A stretch of 22,654 nt of DNA from assembly GCA_005884465.1 (NCBI GenBank), contig VAZH01000135.1:1-22654 (forward strand), in the 5' to 3' direction. The notes below the pieces were generated by a model, which saw only the letters and a list, made by a program, of their open reading frames with translations, had not been told where the DNA came from and did not search any database. Position 1 is the stretch's first letter, and every line of letters begins with the position of its first letter. The translations under genes were made by a program, and so were the position numbers. This DNA is from Alphaproteobacteria bacterium (lineage in GTDB: Bacteria; Pseudomonadota; Alphaproteobacteria; Rhizobiales; Xanthobacteraceae). Shown here one piece after another: positions 16,276 to 22,654 of this stretch.

Positions 16276-17317
16276 CGGTTTCTCCCTGATTTTCCTGTTG
16301 TTGCTCGACGGTCACCGCGCTCCATATGGTGGAGGGCGCCTGATTCAAGAAGCGCGCGGTATTCGCAGCAAACGTCTCCCGGCTGACGCCGAGCGCCTGT
16401 TCGGCGAATTGGGCAGGCCGGTCCTGTTTGATTGAAAACGGATAGTCCGATCCGATCACGATATGATCCGCGCCAACTGAGTCTGCGAGAAATCGTAAAG
16501 CGAGGCGGTCATAGAGAATAGTGTCGTAGTAGAATGTCCTCGCCATCTCGTCGGGATCTCGCGCAAACAAATCCTGCAGCGGAGGCCCGAGGGCGCGTGC
16601 GTACTTCAGGCGTGGTAGAATCCATGGCAGCGCCCCGCCGCCGTGACTCAGCAAGATTCGCAATTTAGGAAATCGTTCTGTCACCCCATGTGTTAGAAGC
16701 GAAGTTGCGGCGAGCGCCGTTTCAAGCGGAAAAGCTGCAACCGCCGCCAGCTCTGGGCGGCCACCTATCCGTTCCATGCCCGATGGATGCAATGGATGGA
16801 TCATGATCGCGAGATCGGCTTCCTCGGCGGCCGCATAGAACTCGTGCATTCGGGGGTCGCCCAGCGCCACACCATTGATGTGAGTGCCAATTTCAATGCC
16901 GACGAAAAGCCCGAGCCCCTTGACGTCAACCAGGCGGCGCGCTGCAAGCGCGGGATCCTGGACGGGAACCATGCCGATCCCGACGAAGCTGCGCGGATGG
17001 GCGGAACACAATTTCGCGATTGAGCAATTGATATGACTAGACAATGCGTCGGCGTCACCGACGGGAAACCAGTGCGACAGTAGTTCGGGCATGGGAGAGA
17101 CGACCTGGACGTCAACATCATCCAATTGCATATCCTGCAGACGGCGGCCGGCATCCCAGCTTCTGGAATCGATTGCGCGAAATACCTTTCCACCCACGAT
17201 GACGGCCGCTGTGTTCCGCTCTCGGTGCTCAATGGAGGGCCAAAGGGCATTGCGTCCCGTACCCGACGGCATGATTTCCGGCACAAAGTGGGTATGCACG
17301 TCGATCGCCCTGGCCAC
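16268..17317 (-). CDS. ACMSD-family amidohydrolase, probable metal-dependent decarboxylase or hydrolase
   Basis: The 349-residue TIM-barrel enzyme belongs to the amidohydrolase_2 / aminocarboxymuconate-semialdehyde decarboxylase (ACMSD) family. Metal ligands are in the expected order and almost the same numbering as ACMSD: HTH (His8, His10), His174 in IHPLH, His225 in LSHGGG and Asp291 in GSDYPF. Relatives decarboxylate ring-cleavage semialdehydes or hydroxybenzoates (gamma-resorcylate type), and some hydrolyse ring-fission products. Beside a Rieske dioxygenase with an extradiol-like enzyme, decarboxylation of a carboxylated ring-cleavage product is attractive (inference). I chose the GTG at 17317 because GGGAGAAAG precedes it and homology begins there. 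The ATG at 17341 lacks a ribosome site. It is divergent from the dioxygenase operon. Confidence 0.82.
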   Translation of the reverse strand: MARAIDVHTHFVPEIMPSGTGRNALWPSIEHRERNTAAVIVGGKVFRAIDSRSWDAGRRLQDMQLDDVDVQVVSPMPELLSHWFPVGDADALSSHINCSIAKLCSAHPRSFVGIGMVPVQDPALAARRLVDVKGLGLFVGIEIGTHINGVALGDPRMHEFYAAAEEADLAIMIHPLHPSGMERIGGRPELAAVAAFPLETALAATSLLTHGVTERFPKLRILLSHGGGALPWILPRLKYARALGPPLQDLFARDPDEMARTFYYDTILYDRLALRFLADSVGADHIVIGSDYPFSIKQDRPAQFAEQALGVSRETFAANTARFLNQAPSTIWSAVTVEQQQENQGETGG

Positions 17318-17372
17318 CGCTTTCTCCCGGTTGTGATGCACTGCGATAATTGCGCAGATCCGACATTATGAC

Positions 17373-17402
17373 TTTACAAGCAGGATGGACTGTTTTTAAT
17401 AT
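17373..17402 (+). promoter_or_regulatory. Predicted promoter of the Rieske dioxygenase operon
   Basis: TTTACA (17373-17378) and TAATAT (17397-17402) are 18 bases apart, a close match to sigma-70 elements, about 85 bases upstream of the reductase start. The TetR gene at the far end of the same operon is a natural candidate to repress it. No convincing palindrome was found directly over this promoter. Confidence 0.5.
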
Positions 17403-17439
17403 GTACGCAACCGAAGAATTTTTAGGAGGCTTCCCGGAT

Positions 17440-17478
17440 ATGGCCAAAGGGGAAGATATCGGGCGCCAGGGAGTTTGA
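17440..17478 (+). CDS. Possible 12-codon leader peptide before the reductase gene
   Basis: A strong AGGAGG (17424-17429) stands ten bases before an ATG at 17440 that opens a 12-residue frame (MAKGEDIGRQGV) ending in TGA at 17476-17478, seven bases before the reductase ATG. It may be a leader that delivers ribosomes to the reductase start, whose own site (GGGAG, 11 bases away) is poor. It could equally be a fortuitous frame. Confidence 0.25.
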   Translation: MAKGEDIGRQGV

Positions 17479-17485
17479 AGCGTCT

Positions 17486-18700
17486 ATGCCGTCCATCGAA
17501 AAAATAGTGATCGCTGGCGCCGGCCAGGCGGGAGGACGTGCGGCGGAAGCGCTGCGCTCCGCCGGCTTTCGCGGCTCCATTACGATGATCGGTGAGGAGA
17601 AGCATCCGCCCTATGAGCGCCCGCAATTGTCCAAGGAACTGCTCGCAGCGCTGGACGCTCCGGTTGCCTATCTCAAGCCGGCAAGCGACTGGACCGGAGT
17701 GCTCGACGTTACAATGATCACCGGAGCCGCCGTCGTCGCATGCGATGCAGAGCGACAGACCGTTGCAACCGGCGAAGGCGAGATCTTCGGCTACGACCGG
17801 CTCCTTCTCGCGACCGGCACCCAGCCGAAGCGTATTAAAACGCTCGAGGGAGCGAGTGCGCAAGTTCACTATCTTCGTAACATCGAAGACGCGGTGCATC
17901 TGCGCCAGTCGTTCCATCGCCAAGTCAGCGTCGTCATCATTGGTGGCGGTGTCATCGGTCTCGAGGCGGCCTGCGCTGCGGCGAAGCATGGATGCGACGT
18001 AACGGTGGTTGAAAATCAGGAGCGGTTACTCGCCCGGGCGTTTCCCGGTCTTGTGAGCGAAGTCGTCGAGGCACGGCACCGCAACCATGGTGTCCGGTTC
18101 GAATTTGGCGTTACGGTCGCGGCAGGGACAACGAACGGCGTTCGCTTGACCAATGGAGCCGAACTGAAGGCGGACATCGTCCTTGTTGGAATTGGAGTTG
18201 AGCCTAACAACGCGATCGCTCGCGATCTGGGCCTATCCGCCGATGCCGGCATTGAAGTAGACGCATTCGGACGGACGGTGGCACCCAATGTTTTCAGCGC
18301 TGGCGATGTGGCGCTGCAATGGAGCAAATGCCACGACCGGGCCCTACGCGTTGAGACCTGGGCCAACGCGCAGAACCAGGCGATCTGTGTTGCCGGAAAC
18401 ATGGCTGGAGGGAATCGCGAATACAGCGATCCTCCCTGGTTCTGGTCGGATCAATACGATCTCAACATTCAGGTCGTAGGCGACATGCTCAACGCCGACC
18501 ACGTCGTGCGTGGCGACTGCCAGAGCGACCGGTTCTCCGTGGCCGCCATGCGCGGCAGCGAAATTGTGGGCGCTATTTCGATCAACGCTGCAAAAGAGAT
18601 GGCCATGCTTCGGCGGCTGGTCGCAAGGCAATCAAAGCTCAACCGATCCGATATTGAATCGACGGCGTACGATCTGCGGCAGGCACTTAAAACTAATTGA
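17486..18700 (+). CDS. NADH:ferredoxin reductase component of the Rieske dioxygenase
   Basis: This 404-residue FAD/NAD oxidoreductase is of the BphA4/TodA/CmtAa-like type. It has FAD motif GAGQAGG (11-17), PYERPQLSK (42-50) and LLLATGTQP (106-114). NAD motif IIGGGVIGLE lies at 151-160, and the second FAD contact SAGDVALQW at about 271-279. It passes electrons from NADH to the Rieske ferredoxin encoded at 21277, which feeds the oxygenase alpha subunit encoded next. The C-terminal PPWFWSDQYDLNIQVVGD is the usual ferredoxin-reductase tail. Length is typical. It is the first gene of the rightward operon, 17 bases ahead of the alpha subunit gene. Confidence 0.9.
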   Translation: MPSIEKIVIAGAGQAGGRAAEALRSAGFRGSITMIGEEKHPPYERPQLSKELLAALDAPVAYLKPASDWTGVLDVTMITGAAVVACDAERQTVATGEGEIFGYDRLLLATGTQPKRIKTLEGASAQVHYLRNIEDAVHLRQSFHRQVSVVIIGGGVIGLEAACAAAKHGCDVTVVENQERLLARAFPGLVSEVVEARHRNHGVRFEFGVTVAAGTTNGVRLTNGAELKADIVLVGIGVEPNNAIARDLGLSADAGIEVDAFGRTVAPNVFSAGDVALQWSKCHDRALRVETWANAQNQAICVAGNMAGGNREYSDPPWFWSDQYDLNIQVVGDMLNADHVVRGDCQSDRFSVAAMRGSEIVGAISINAAKEMAMLRRLVARQSKLNRSDIESTAYDLRQALKTN

Positions 18701-18717
18701 TCAAGGGAGGCACTCTA

Positions 18718-19989
18718 ATGAATGCAATTGGGCCGATGAAGACAGCGCTTCTGATCGATGAATCGAAGAAGATCTTTAAAGTCTCGCGTCAGGCCTTTGT
18801 CGATCCTGTCATTCTGGATGCCGAACGGGCCCAGATATTCGATAAATGCTGGCTCTACCTCGGCCACAGTTCTGAGCTCGCCAAGCCCGGCGATTTCGTG
18901 ACCCGTCAGGTCGGGGGCCGAGGCATCTTGTTCGCCCGCGACGGCAAGGGAAATCTCAACGCGATGCTAAACACCTGCCCGCATCGCGGTACACAGGTTT
19001 GCCGCGAGAAGCACGGCAGTGCGAAGTCCTTCCAATGTTTTTATCATGGCTGGGTATTCGGCCTGGACGGAACGCTGCGAAGCCAGCCCGGAGAGGCTTC
19101 CTACGCCGAAGATTTCAAGGAGCGCAGCACATCCAGCATGCAGCAGGTTCCGCGGCTCGAGAGCTATCGCGATTTCAATTTCATCTGTTTTGACAAGAAC
19201 GTCGAAAGCCTCTCGGACTATCTGGGCCCGGTCAGGGAATATCTCGATGTGATCTGCGACCAGGCGGAAACGGCAATGACAATCGTGGGAGGCACGCAGG
19301 AATACTCTATGCGTGCGAACTGGAAACTCCTCACTGAAAACAGCATTGACGGTTACCACGCACTGACGACTCACGCGACTTACCTGAATTACCTCAAGGC
19401 GACGACGGGCGGTCTTGCTCAAGTCGCATTCGAAGGTTCGGCGCGCGATCTCGGCAAGGGGCATGCCGTTCTCGAATACCAGGCCCCATGGGGCCGTCCG
19501 GTCGCGCAGTGGATTCCCTCGTGGGGCGAGGACGGCAAGCGCGAGCTTTCCCGGCTTTATGACGGGCTAGTCAATCGGTTTGGAAAAGAGCGGGCCGACC
19601 GTATCGCCACCTTCAATCGGAACCTGTTTATTTTCCCGAATCTGGTAATCAACGACATCATGGCAGTGACGGTGCGGACCTACTATCCGGCGGCGCCCGA
19701 TTTCATGAATATCAGCGCCTGGGCGTTGGCTCCGAAGGAGGAGACCGAATGGGCCCGGAAATACCGGCTGTTCAATTTCCTCGAGTTTCTCGGCCCTGGA
19801 GGATTTGCGACGCCCGATGATGTCGAGGCGCTCGAACAGTGCCAGCGCGGCTTTCGCAATTCCAGTGAGGCGCAATGGAACGATATTTCGAAGGGAATGG
19901 GCAAGACAAACCCGTCCTATGATGACGAAGCACAGATGCGCGCGTTCTGGTCGAATTGGAACGAGCATATCTTCCGGGCGTCGGCATGA
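18718..19989 (+). CDS. Rieske non-haem iron ring-hydroxylating dioxygenase, large (alpha) subunit, p-cumate dioxygenase-like
   Basis: The 423-residue subunit has the Rieske cluster ligands Cys87 and His89 (CPHRG), then Cys107 and His110 (CFYHGW). The catalytic domain contains NSIDGYHALTTH, with iron ligands His214 and His219 and the electron-bridging Asp211. It inserts both atoms of oxygen into an aromatic ring to give a cis-dihydrodiol. The N-terminal style (FDKCWLYLGHSSELAKPGDF) and the gene neighbourhood recall p-cumate 2,3-dioxygenase, from memory only. Substrate could be another para-substituted benzoate. The start ATG 18718 has AGGGAGG upstream. An in-frame upstream start would overlap the reductase gene. 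Its stop TGA overlaps the ATGA of a possible beta-subunit start at 19986. Confidence 0.9.
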   Translation: MNAIGPMKTALLIDESKKIFKVSRQAFVDPVILDAERAQIFDKCWLYLGHSSELAKPGDFVTRQVGGRGILFARDGKGNLNAMLNTCPHRGTQVCREKHGSAKSFQCFYHGWVFGLDGTLRSQPGEASYAEDFKERSTSSMQQVPRLESYRDFNFICFDKNVESLSDYLGPVREYLDVICDQAETAMTIVGGTQEYSMRANWKLLTENSIDGYHALTTHATYLNYLKATTGGLAQVAFEGSARDLGKGHAVLEYQAPWGRPVAQWIPSWGEDGKRELSRLYDGLVNRFGKERADRIATFNRNLFIFPNLVINDIMAVTVRTYYPAAPDFMNISAWALAPKEETEWARKYRLFNFLEFLGPGGFATPDDVEALEQCQRGFRNSSEAQWNDISKGMGKTNPSYDDEAQMRAFWSNWNEHIFRASA

Positions 19990-20006
19990 GCGACGGGGGA
20001 ACAGTG

Positions 20007-20492
20007 ATGCAAACCATAGCTCGCACCGACGTTGAGGATTTCCTGTTCGCTGAAGCCGAACTGCTCGATGAATGGCGGCTGCCCGAATGGCTTGAGCTTT
20101 TCACGGACGACGCGATTTATTACGTACCGGCAACAGATCTGGCCGTCGATGCGTCGCCCGACAATAACCTTTTCTATATTGCCGACGACCGCTTTCGGCT
20201 CAGCGAACGGGTCAAGCGATTGATGAAACGAACGGCTCACGCCGAATTTCCGCATTCAAAAACGCGGCATCTCGTCAGCAATGTACGGATCAGGAAGCGC
20301 ATCGGCGATGATCTGGAAGTCAGTTCGGCATTCATCACCTACCGCACCAAGGATGGCGTGACCGACGTGTATTTCGGCAGCAACAGGTATCGTCTCGTGC
20401 CAGGAAATGGCACGTTCCGTATTAAGGAAAAACGCTGCCTGCTGGATAGTGAGGGTCTCCGTGCCCAGGGCCGTGTCAGCATCATTCTGTGA
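20007..20492 (+). CDS. Ring-hydroxylating dioxygenase small (beta) subunit
   Basis: The 161-residue protein has the NTF2-like beta-subunit fold that stabilises the alpha3-beta3 oxygenase. It begins VEDFLFAEAELLDEWRLPEWLELFTDDAIYYVP and ends with the usual strand pattern KEKRCLLDSEGL. The ATG at 20007 was preferred because GGGGGA stands six bases upstream. An ATG at 19986, overlapping the alpha stop codon as ATGA, would add seven residues and is a real alternative. Beta subunits carry no metal site, and none is expected. Close spacing to alpha and to the diol dehydrogenase (12 bases downstream) marks one transcription unit. Confidence 0.9.
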   Translation: MQTIARTDVEDFLFAEAELLDEWRLPEWLELFTDDAIYYVPATDLAVDASPDNNLFYIADDRFRLSERVKRLMKRTAHAEFPHSKTRHLVSNVRIRKRIGDDLEVSSAFITYRTKDGVTDVYFGSNRYRLVPGNGTFRIKEKRCLLDSEGLRAQGRVSIIL

Positions 20493-20504
20493 AAGCAAGG
20501 CTGG

Positions 20505-21266
20505 ATGGACCAGAAACTGAAAAATAACGTCGCCGTTGTGACGGGCGCCGCAAGAGGCATTGGCCTTGCGATTGCAGAGCGACTTGCGCGCGATGGAGCC
20601 AGGCTGGTTGTTGCTGATATGGATGAAGCGGAACTCGATAACGCAACAAAACACCTTGGCAAGGAATTCGGCTCGGAGGTTGTCAGCTATGCCGGCGATC
20701 TGTCGTCGGAGGCTGTCGCCAAAGCTACGATCGATCTGGCAGTCGATCGCTTCGGTCGGCTGGATATCCTGGTTAACAACGCCGGAGGAGGCATTATCAA
20801 GGCTTTCGCTGAGCATACTCCGGAGACCTTGCGAACTACGATCGACCGTAACCTGTGGACAGTGCTCTGGTGCTCCTGGCATGCGGTCCCGAAAATGCGT
20901 GCCAATTTGTATGGCAGGATCATCAACCTCGGCGCCGATTCCGTTCGGAATGGGCTTTGGGATCACGCCGCCTATAATGCCGCGAAGGGCGGTGTCCATG
21001 GCCTGACCACCGGAATGGCGCGCGAATTTGCTCGCGAGGGTATCACCGTGAATACAGTCGCGCCCTGCGCAGTGAACACGCCACAAATGGTTGCGATCAC
21101 AAAGCGCGACCCGGCGCTCGCGGCGAAATTCGTGAGCGTGATTCCGATGGGCCGGCCCGCCGAGATGGAGGAAGTCGCTTCCATGGTCAGCTATCTTGCA
21201 TCCGCCGAAGCATCGTTCGTGACCGGGCAGGTCATCAGCGTGAACGGCGGAAGCACCATGCTCTAG
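20505..21266 (+). CDS. cis-Dihydrodiol dehydrogenase (SDR family), CmtB-like role
   Basis: This 253-residue short-chain dehydrogenase has NAD site TGAARGIG (13-20), Asp38 for NAD preference, NNAG (91-94) and Tyr157 with Lys161. The Ser usually found 13 residues before the Tyr is Ala144 here. A Ser at 146 (GADSVRNG) is the nearest substitute and is probably normal for this subgroup. In this position it should rearomatise the cis-diol formed by the dioxygenase to a catechol with release of NADH. The C-terminal FVTGQVISVNGGSTML is typical. AAGG precedes the ATG, and ten bases separate the gene from the Rieske ferredoxin. The p-cumate dihydrodiol assignment is inferred from context. Confidence 0.87.
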   Translation: MDQKLKNNVAVVTGAARGIGLAIAERLARDGARLVVADMDEAELDNATKHLGKEFGSEVVSYAGDLSSEAVAKATIDLAVDRFGRLDILVNNAGGGIIKAFAEHTPETLRTTIDRNLWTVLWCSWHAVPKMRANLYGRIINLGADSVRNGLWDHAAYNAAKGGVHGLTTGMAREFAREGITVNTVAPCAVNTPQMVAITKRDPALAAKFVSVIPMGRPAEMEEVASMVSYLASAEASFVTGQVISVNGGSTML

Positions 21267-21276
21267 GTTAAACCCG

Positions 21277-21591
21277 ATGCCAGAAACAGTCGTGCTGTGC
21301 GGGGTCGACGAGGTCGCGGAAGGTGAGATCAAGCAGGCCTCACTTCCCGACGGCGCGCATGTCGCGCTGTATCGAGTCGGTGATGCAATTTACGCAACCG
21401 CCGACACCTGCACCCATGGCGAGGCGTCGCTATCGGAGGAGGGGATGTTGACCGGGAAGACCGTGGAATGCACCTTTCATTTCGGAACCTTCGACGTGAC
21501 TACGGGAGAGCCTACCGGCATGCCCTGCGAAATTCCGCTTAAAACCTATCCGGTCAAGGTGATCGACGATCAAGTCTGCATAGAGGTCTGA
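21277..21591 (+). CDS. Rieske [2Fe-2S] ferredoxin of the dioxygenase system
   Basis: This is a small 104-residue Rieske ferredoxin. The cluster ligands are Cys45 and His47 (CTHGEASL) and Cys65 and His68 (CTFHFGTF), with the standard spacing. The C-terminal CEIPLKTYPVKV is a common feature of BphA3-type ferredoxins. It shuttles electrons from the reductase (17486) to the oxygenase alpha subunit (18718), completing a three-component enzyme within the window. Its stop codon is one base from the ATG of the TetR gene. Confidence 0.93.
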   Translation: MPETVVLCGVDEVAEGEIKQASLPDGAHVALYRVGDAIYATADTCTHGEASLSEEGMLTGKTVECTFHFGTFDVTTGEPTGMPCEIPLKTYPVKVIDDQVCIEV

Positions 21592-21592
21592 C

Positions 21593-22279
21593 ATGCCGGT
21601 TCGTGCAAACAGAATTCCTTCGACGGCAAGCTCCGCGCGGCGTTCGGTCGGGACGGCGGCGCGCCGCCGCACCCAAGCCGAGCGCAGCGAGGAAACTCAA
21701 ACGCGCATCCTGAAGGCGGCGGCCAATCTCATTCGCAAGCGCGGCTACGCACATTTCAGGACCGCGGAGGTTGCGAAGGAAGCCGGGCTGTCCAGAGGCG
21801 CGCAGCTCCATCACTTTCCGACCAAAGATTCCCTTGTTGTCGCAACCCTCGAATATGTGTTCGAGCAAGCGCGGGTACTCAGCCGGCGCCGCGCGACCGC
21901 GGTGAACAGGCCTCGCGACCTGATCGAGGCGGTCATCGAGGATGCGAGAGAGTTTTTCTTTAGCGAGCACTTTATGGTTGCCATCGATATCGTTCTTTCG
22001 ACCTCAACCAATCAATCGGTGCGCAAGCAGATTCTCGATATTTCGCGAAGAGCACGACGTCCGGTAGAGGCCGCTTGGTCGGAAGCTCTGGCTGAGAACG
22101 GTGTCCCTGGCCAACTTGCATCCGACATCGTCGCCTTGACCCTCAGTCTTGTTCGCGGAATGGCGCTGCGAACGTTGTGGGACAACGATCCGAAGTGGTT
22201 CGACGAGCTGTTCTCGCTCTGGCGTCAAATGATCAAGGTTTTCCTTAGGGATCGGCAGCCACGATCGAGAGTGCGCTGA
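21593..22279 (+). CDS. TetR-family transcriptional regulator in the dioxygenase operon
   Basis: The 228-residue protein has an unusually long basic N-terminal tail of about 30 residues. A TetR helix-turn-helix follows (TRILKAAANLIRKRGYAHFRTAEVAKEAGLSRGAQLHHFPTK in pieces around residues 38-78, recognition helix about 67-76) and then an all-helical effector domain. GAGG precedes the ATG, which lies one base after the ferredoxin stop, so regulator and enzymes share a transcript and would be autoregulated. The p-cumate system of Pseudomonas putida is also controlled by a TetR protein, CymR, which supports but does not prove the substrate idea. Confidence 0.9.
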   Translation: MPVRANRIPSTASSARRSVGTAARRRTQAERSEETQTRILKAAANLIRKRGYAHFRTAEVAKEAGLSRGAQLHHFPTKDSLVVATLEYVFEQARVLSRRRATAVNRPRDLIEAVIEDAREFFFSEHFMVAIDIVLSTSTNQSVRKQILDISRRARRPVEAAWSEALAENGVPGQLASDIVALTLSLVRGMALRTLWDNDPKWFDELFSLWRQMIKVFLRDRQPRSRVR

Positions 22280-22295
22280 GCGGGAGCCTGCACGC

Positions 22296-22654
22296 ATGAA
22301 ACAAGACAGCCATCCGCTCGTTGTGTCAGTCTGCTATGTTAGACTCTTGGCAAGCGAGTTGCATGCGAGCGCGAGATTTGCGGCTGATATCTTCGGCTTG
22401 CAGCGCGTAGCGGAGAAAAATGGCGAAATTGCTTTCCGTTCGGATAACCGTTTCCGCACCCTGAGCTTCAGTAACGGTCTGAGCCAGGGCTCAAGCATCG
22501 GGATCGAAGTCTGGGACGAGCAGGCCCTCGATCAAGTCGAGAAGCGGCTGAGCAGAAACGGCTTTGTTGTGAGCCGCGCAACGGCCCACGATTGCCAGCT
22601 TCGCTACGTTCAGGCAGGCCTGCTTGCCAGGGATGGCTCCGGGAACAGCATCGA
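22296..22654 (+). CDS. Extradiol dioxygenase-like VOC-fold protein, N-terminal part
   Basis: The frame is open to the window end and gives about 119 residues. VVSVCYVRLLASELHASARFAADIFGLQ is the beta-alpha-beta start of a vicinal-oxygen-chelate domain as found in type I extradiol dioxygenases (BphC-like). The metal ligands lie in the later domain outside the window. CGGGAG precedes the ATG, 16 bases after the TetR stop. As the next step after a diol dehydrogenase would be meta-cleavage of a catechol, a ring-cleaving role is expected, but a non-catalytic or glyoxalase-type relative is not excluded. Confidence 0.65.
   Translation, partial: MKQDSHPLVVSVCYVRLLASELHASARFAADIFGLQRVAEKNGEIAFRSDNRFRTLSFSNGLSQGSSIGIEVWDEQALDQVEKRLSRNGFVVSRATAHDCQLRYVQAGLLARDGSGNSI

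Noticed and set aside
7738..17410. GTACGC near 7742 and 17403 as further copies of the shared promoter motif
   Set aside because: Only six bases match; in a window this long such hexamers are expected several times by chance.
17396..17989. Leftward frame across the start of the ferredoxin reductase gene
   Set aside because: It conflicts with the FAD- and NAD-binding motifs read on the plus strand and shows no recognisable protein.
20256..21332. Long leftward open frame of about 358 codons opposite the diol dehydrogenase
   Set aside because: It runs across the ends of the beta-subunit and SDR genes on the other strand, lacks any domain signature and is an artefact of the coding strand.
1..22654. 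Search for CRISPR arrays, tRNA or rRNA genes, insertion sequences and defence systems
   Set aside because: No regular short repeats, cloverleaf sequences, transposase or nuclease genes were seen; all large genes fit catabolism, transport or regulation.

Overview
The window looks like a catabolic island from an alphaproteobacterium, most plausibly Bradyrhizobium, Rhodopseudomonas or a relative. This placement is an inference. It rests on the high-GC coding style, the BadH/BadI-type alicyclic ring-opening proteins, the fused indolepyruvate:ferredoxin oxidoreductase typical of Proteobacteria, and aromatic-type solute-binding proteins. No taxonomic marker gene is present, and no tRNA, rRNA, CRISPR or insertion sequence was seen.

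Left part (1-5172): a leftward operon encodes an acyl-CoA dehydrogenase, a BadH-like 2-hydroxyacyl-CoA-type dehydrogenase (TTG start) and a BadI-like ring hydrolase cut by the window edge. This set matches the last steps of cyclohexanecarboxyl-CoA breakdown. Divergent from it run an enoyl-CoA hydratase with an odd FadB/FadJ-like C-terminus and a family III CoA-transferase. Together they could activate and beta-oxidise an alicyclic acid.

Middle part (5169-12087): two very similar secreted substrate-binding proteins (5169-6365 and 10523-11746, both leftward) flank a LysR regulator, an unusual aminoglycoside-phosphotransferase-fold protein and a class A flavin monooxygenase. No ABC permease or ATPase gene accompanies the binding proteins. 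Just upstream of the second one lies the broken N-terminus of a fatty-acid-CoA-ligase-type gene.

Leftward block 12248-17317: an ACMSD-type amidohydrolase (probable decarboxylase or hydrolase), a translationally coupled protein of unknown function and a 1158-residue fused indolepyruvate:ferredoxin oxidoreductase. The block ends in a strong hairpin at 12209-12235.

Right part (17486 to the end): a rightward operon encodes a complete three-component Rieske dioxygenase (reductase, alpha, beta, Rieske ferredoxin) and a cis-diol dehydrogenase. It continues with a TetR regulator and the start of an extradiol-dioxygenase-like (VOC fold) gene. The content and the TetR partner resemble the p-cumate (cmt/cym) pathway. 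Combined with the BadH/BadI genes, one reading is an island for p-menthane-type compounds, in which an aromatic branch (p-cumate-like) and an alicyclic CoA branch (perillate-like) sit side by side. The substrate assignment is inference. The gene families are mostly secure.
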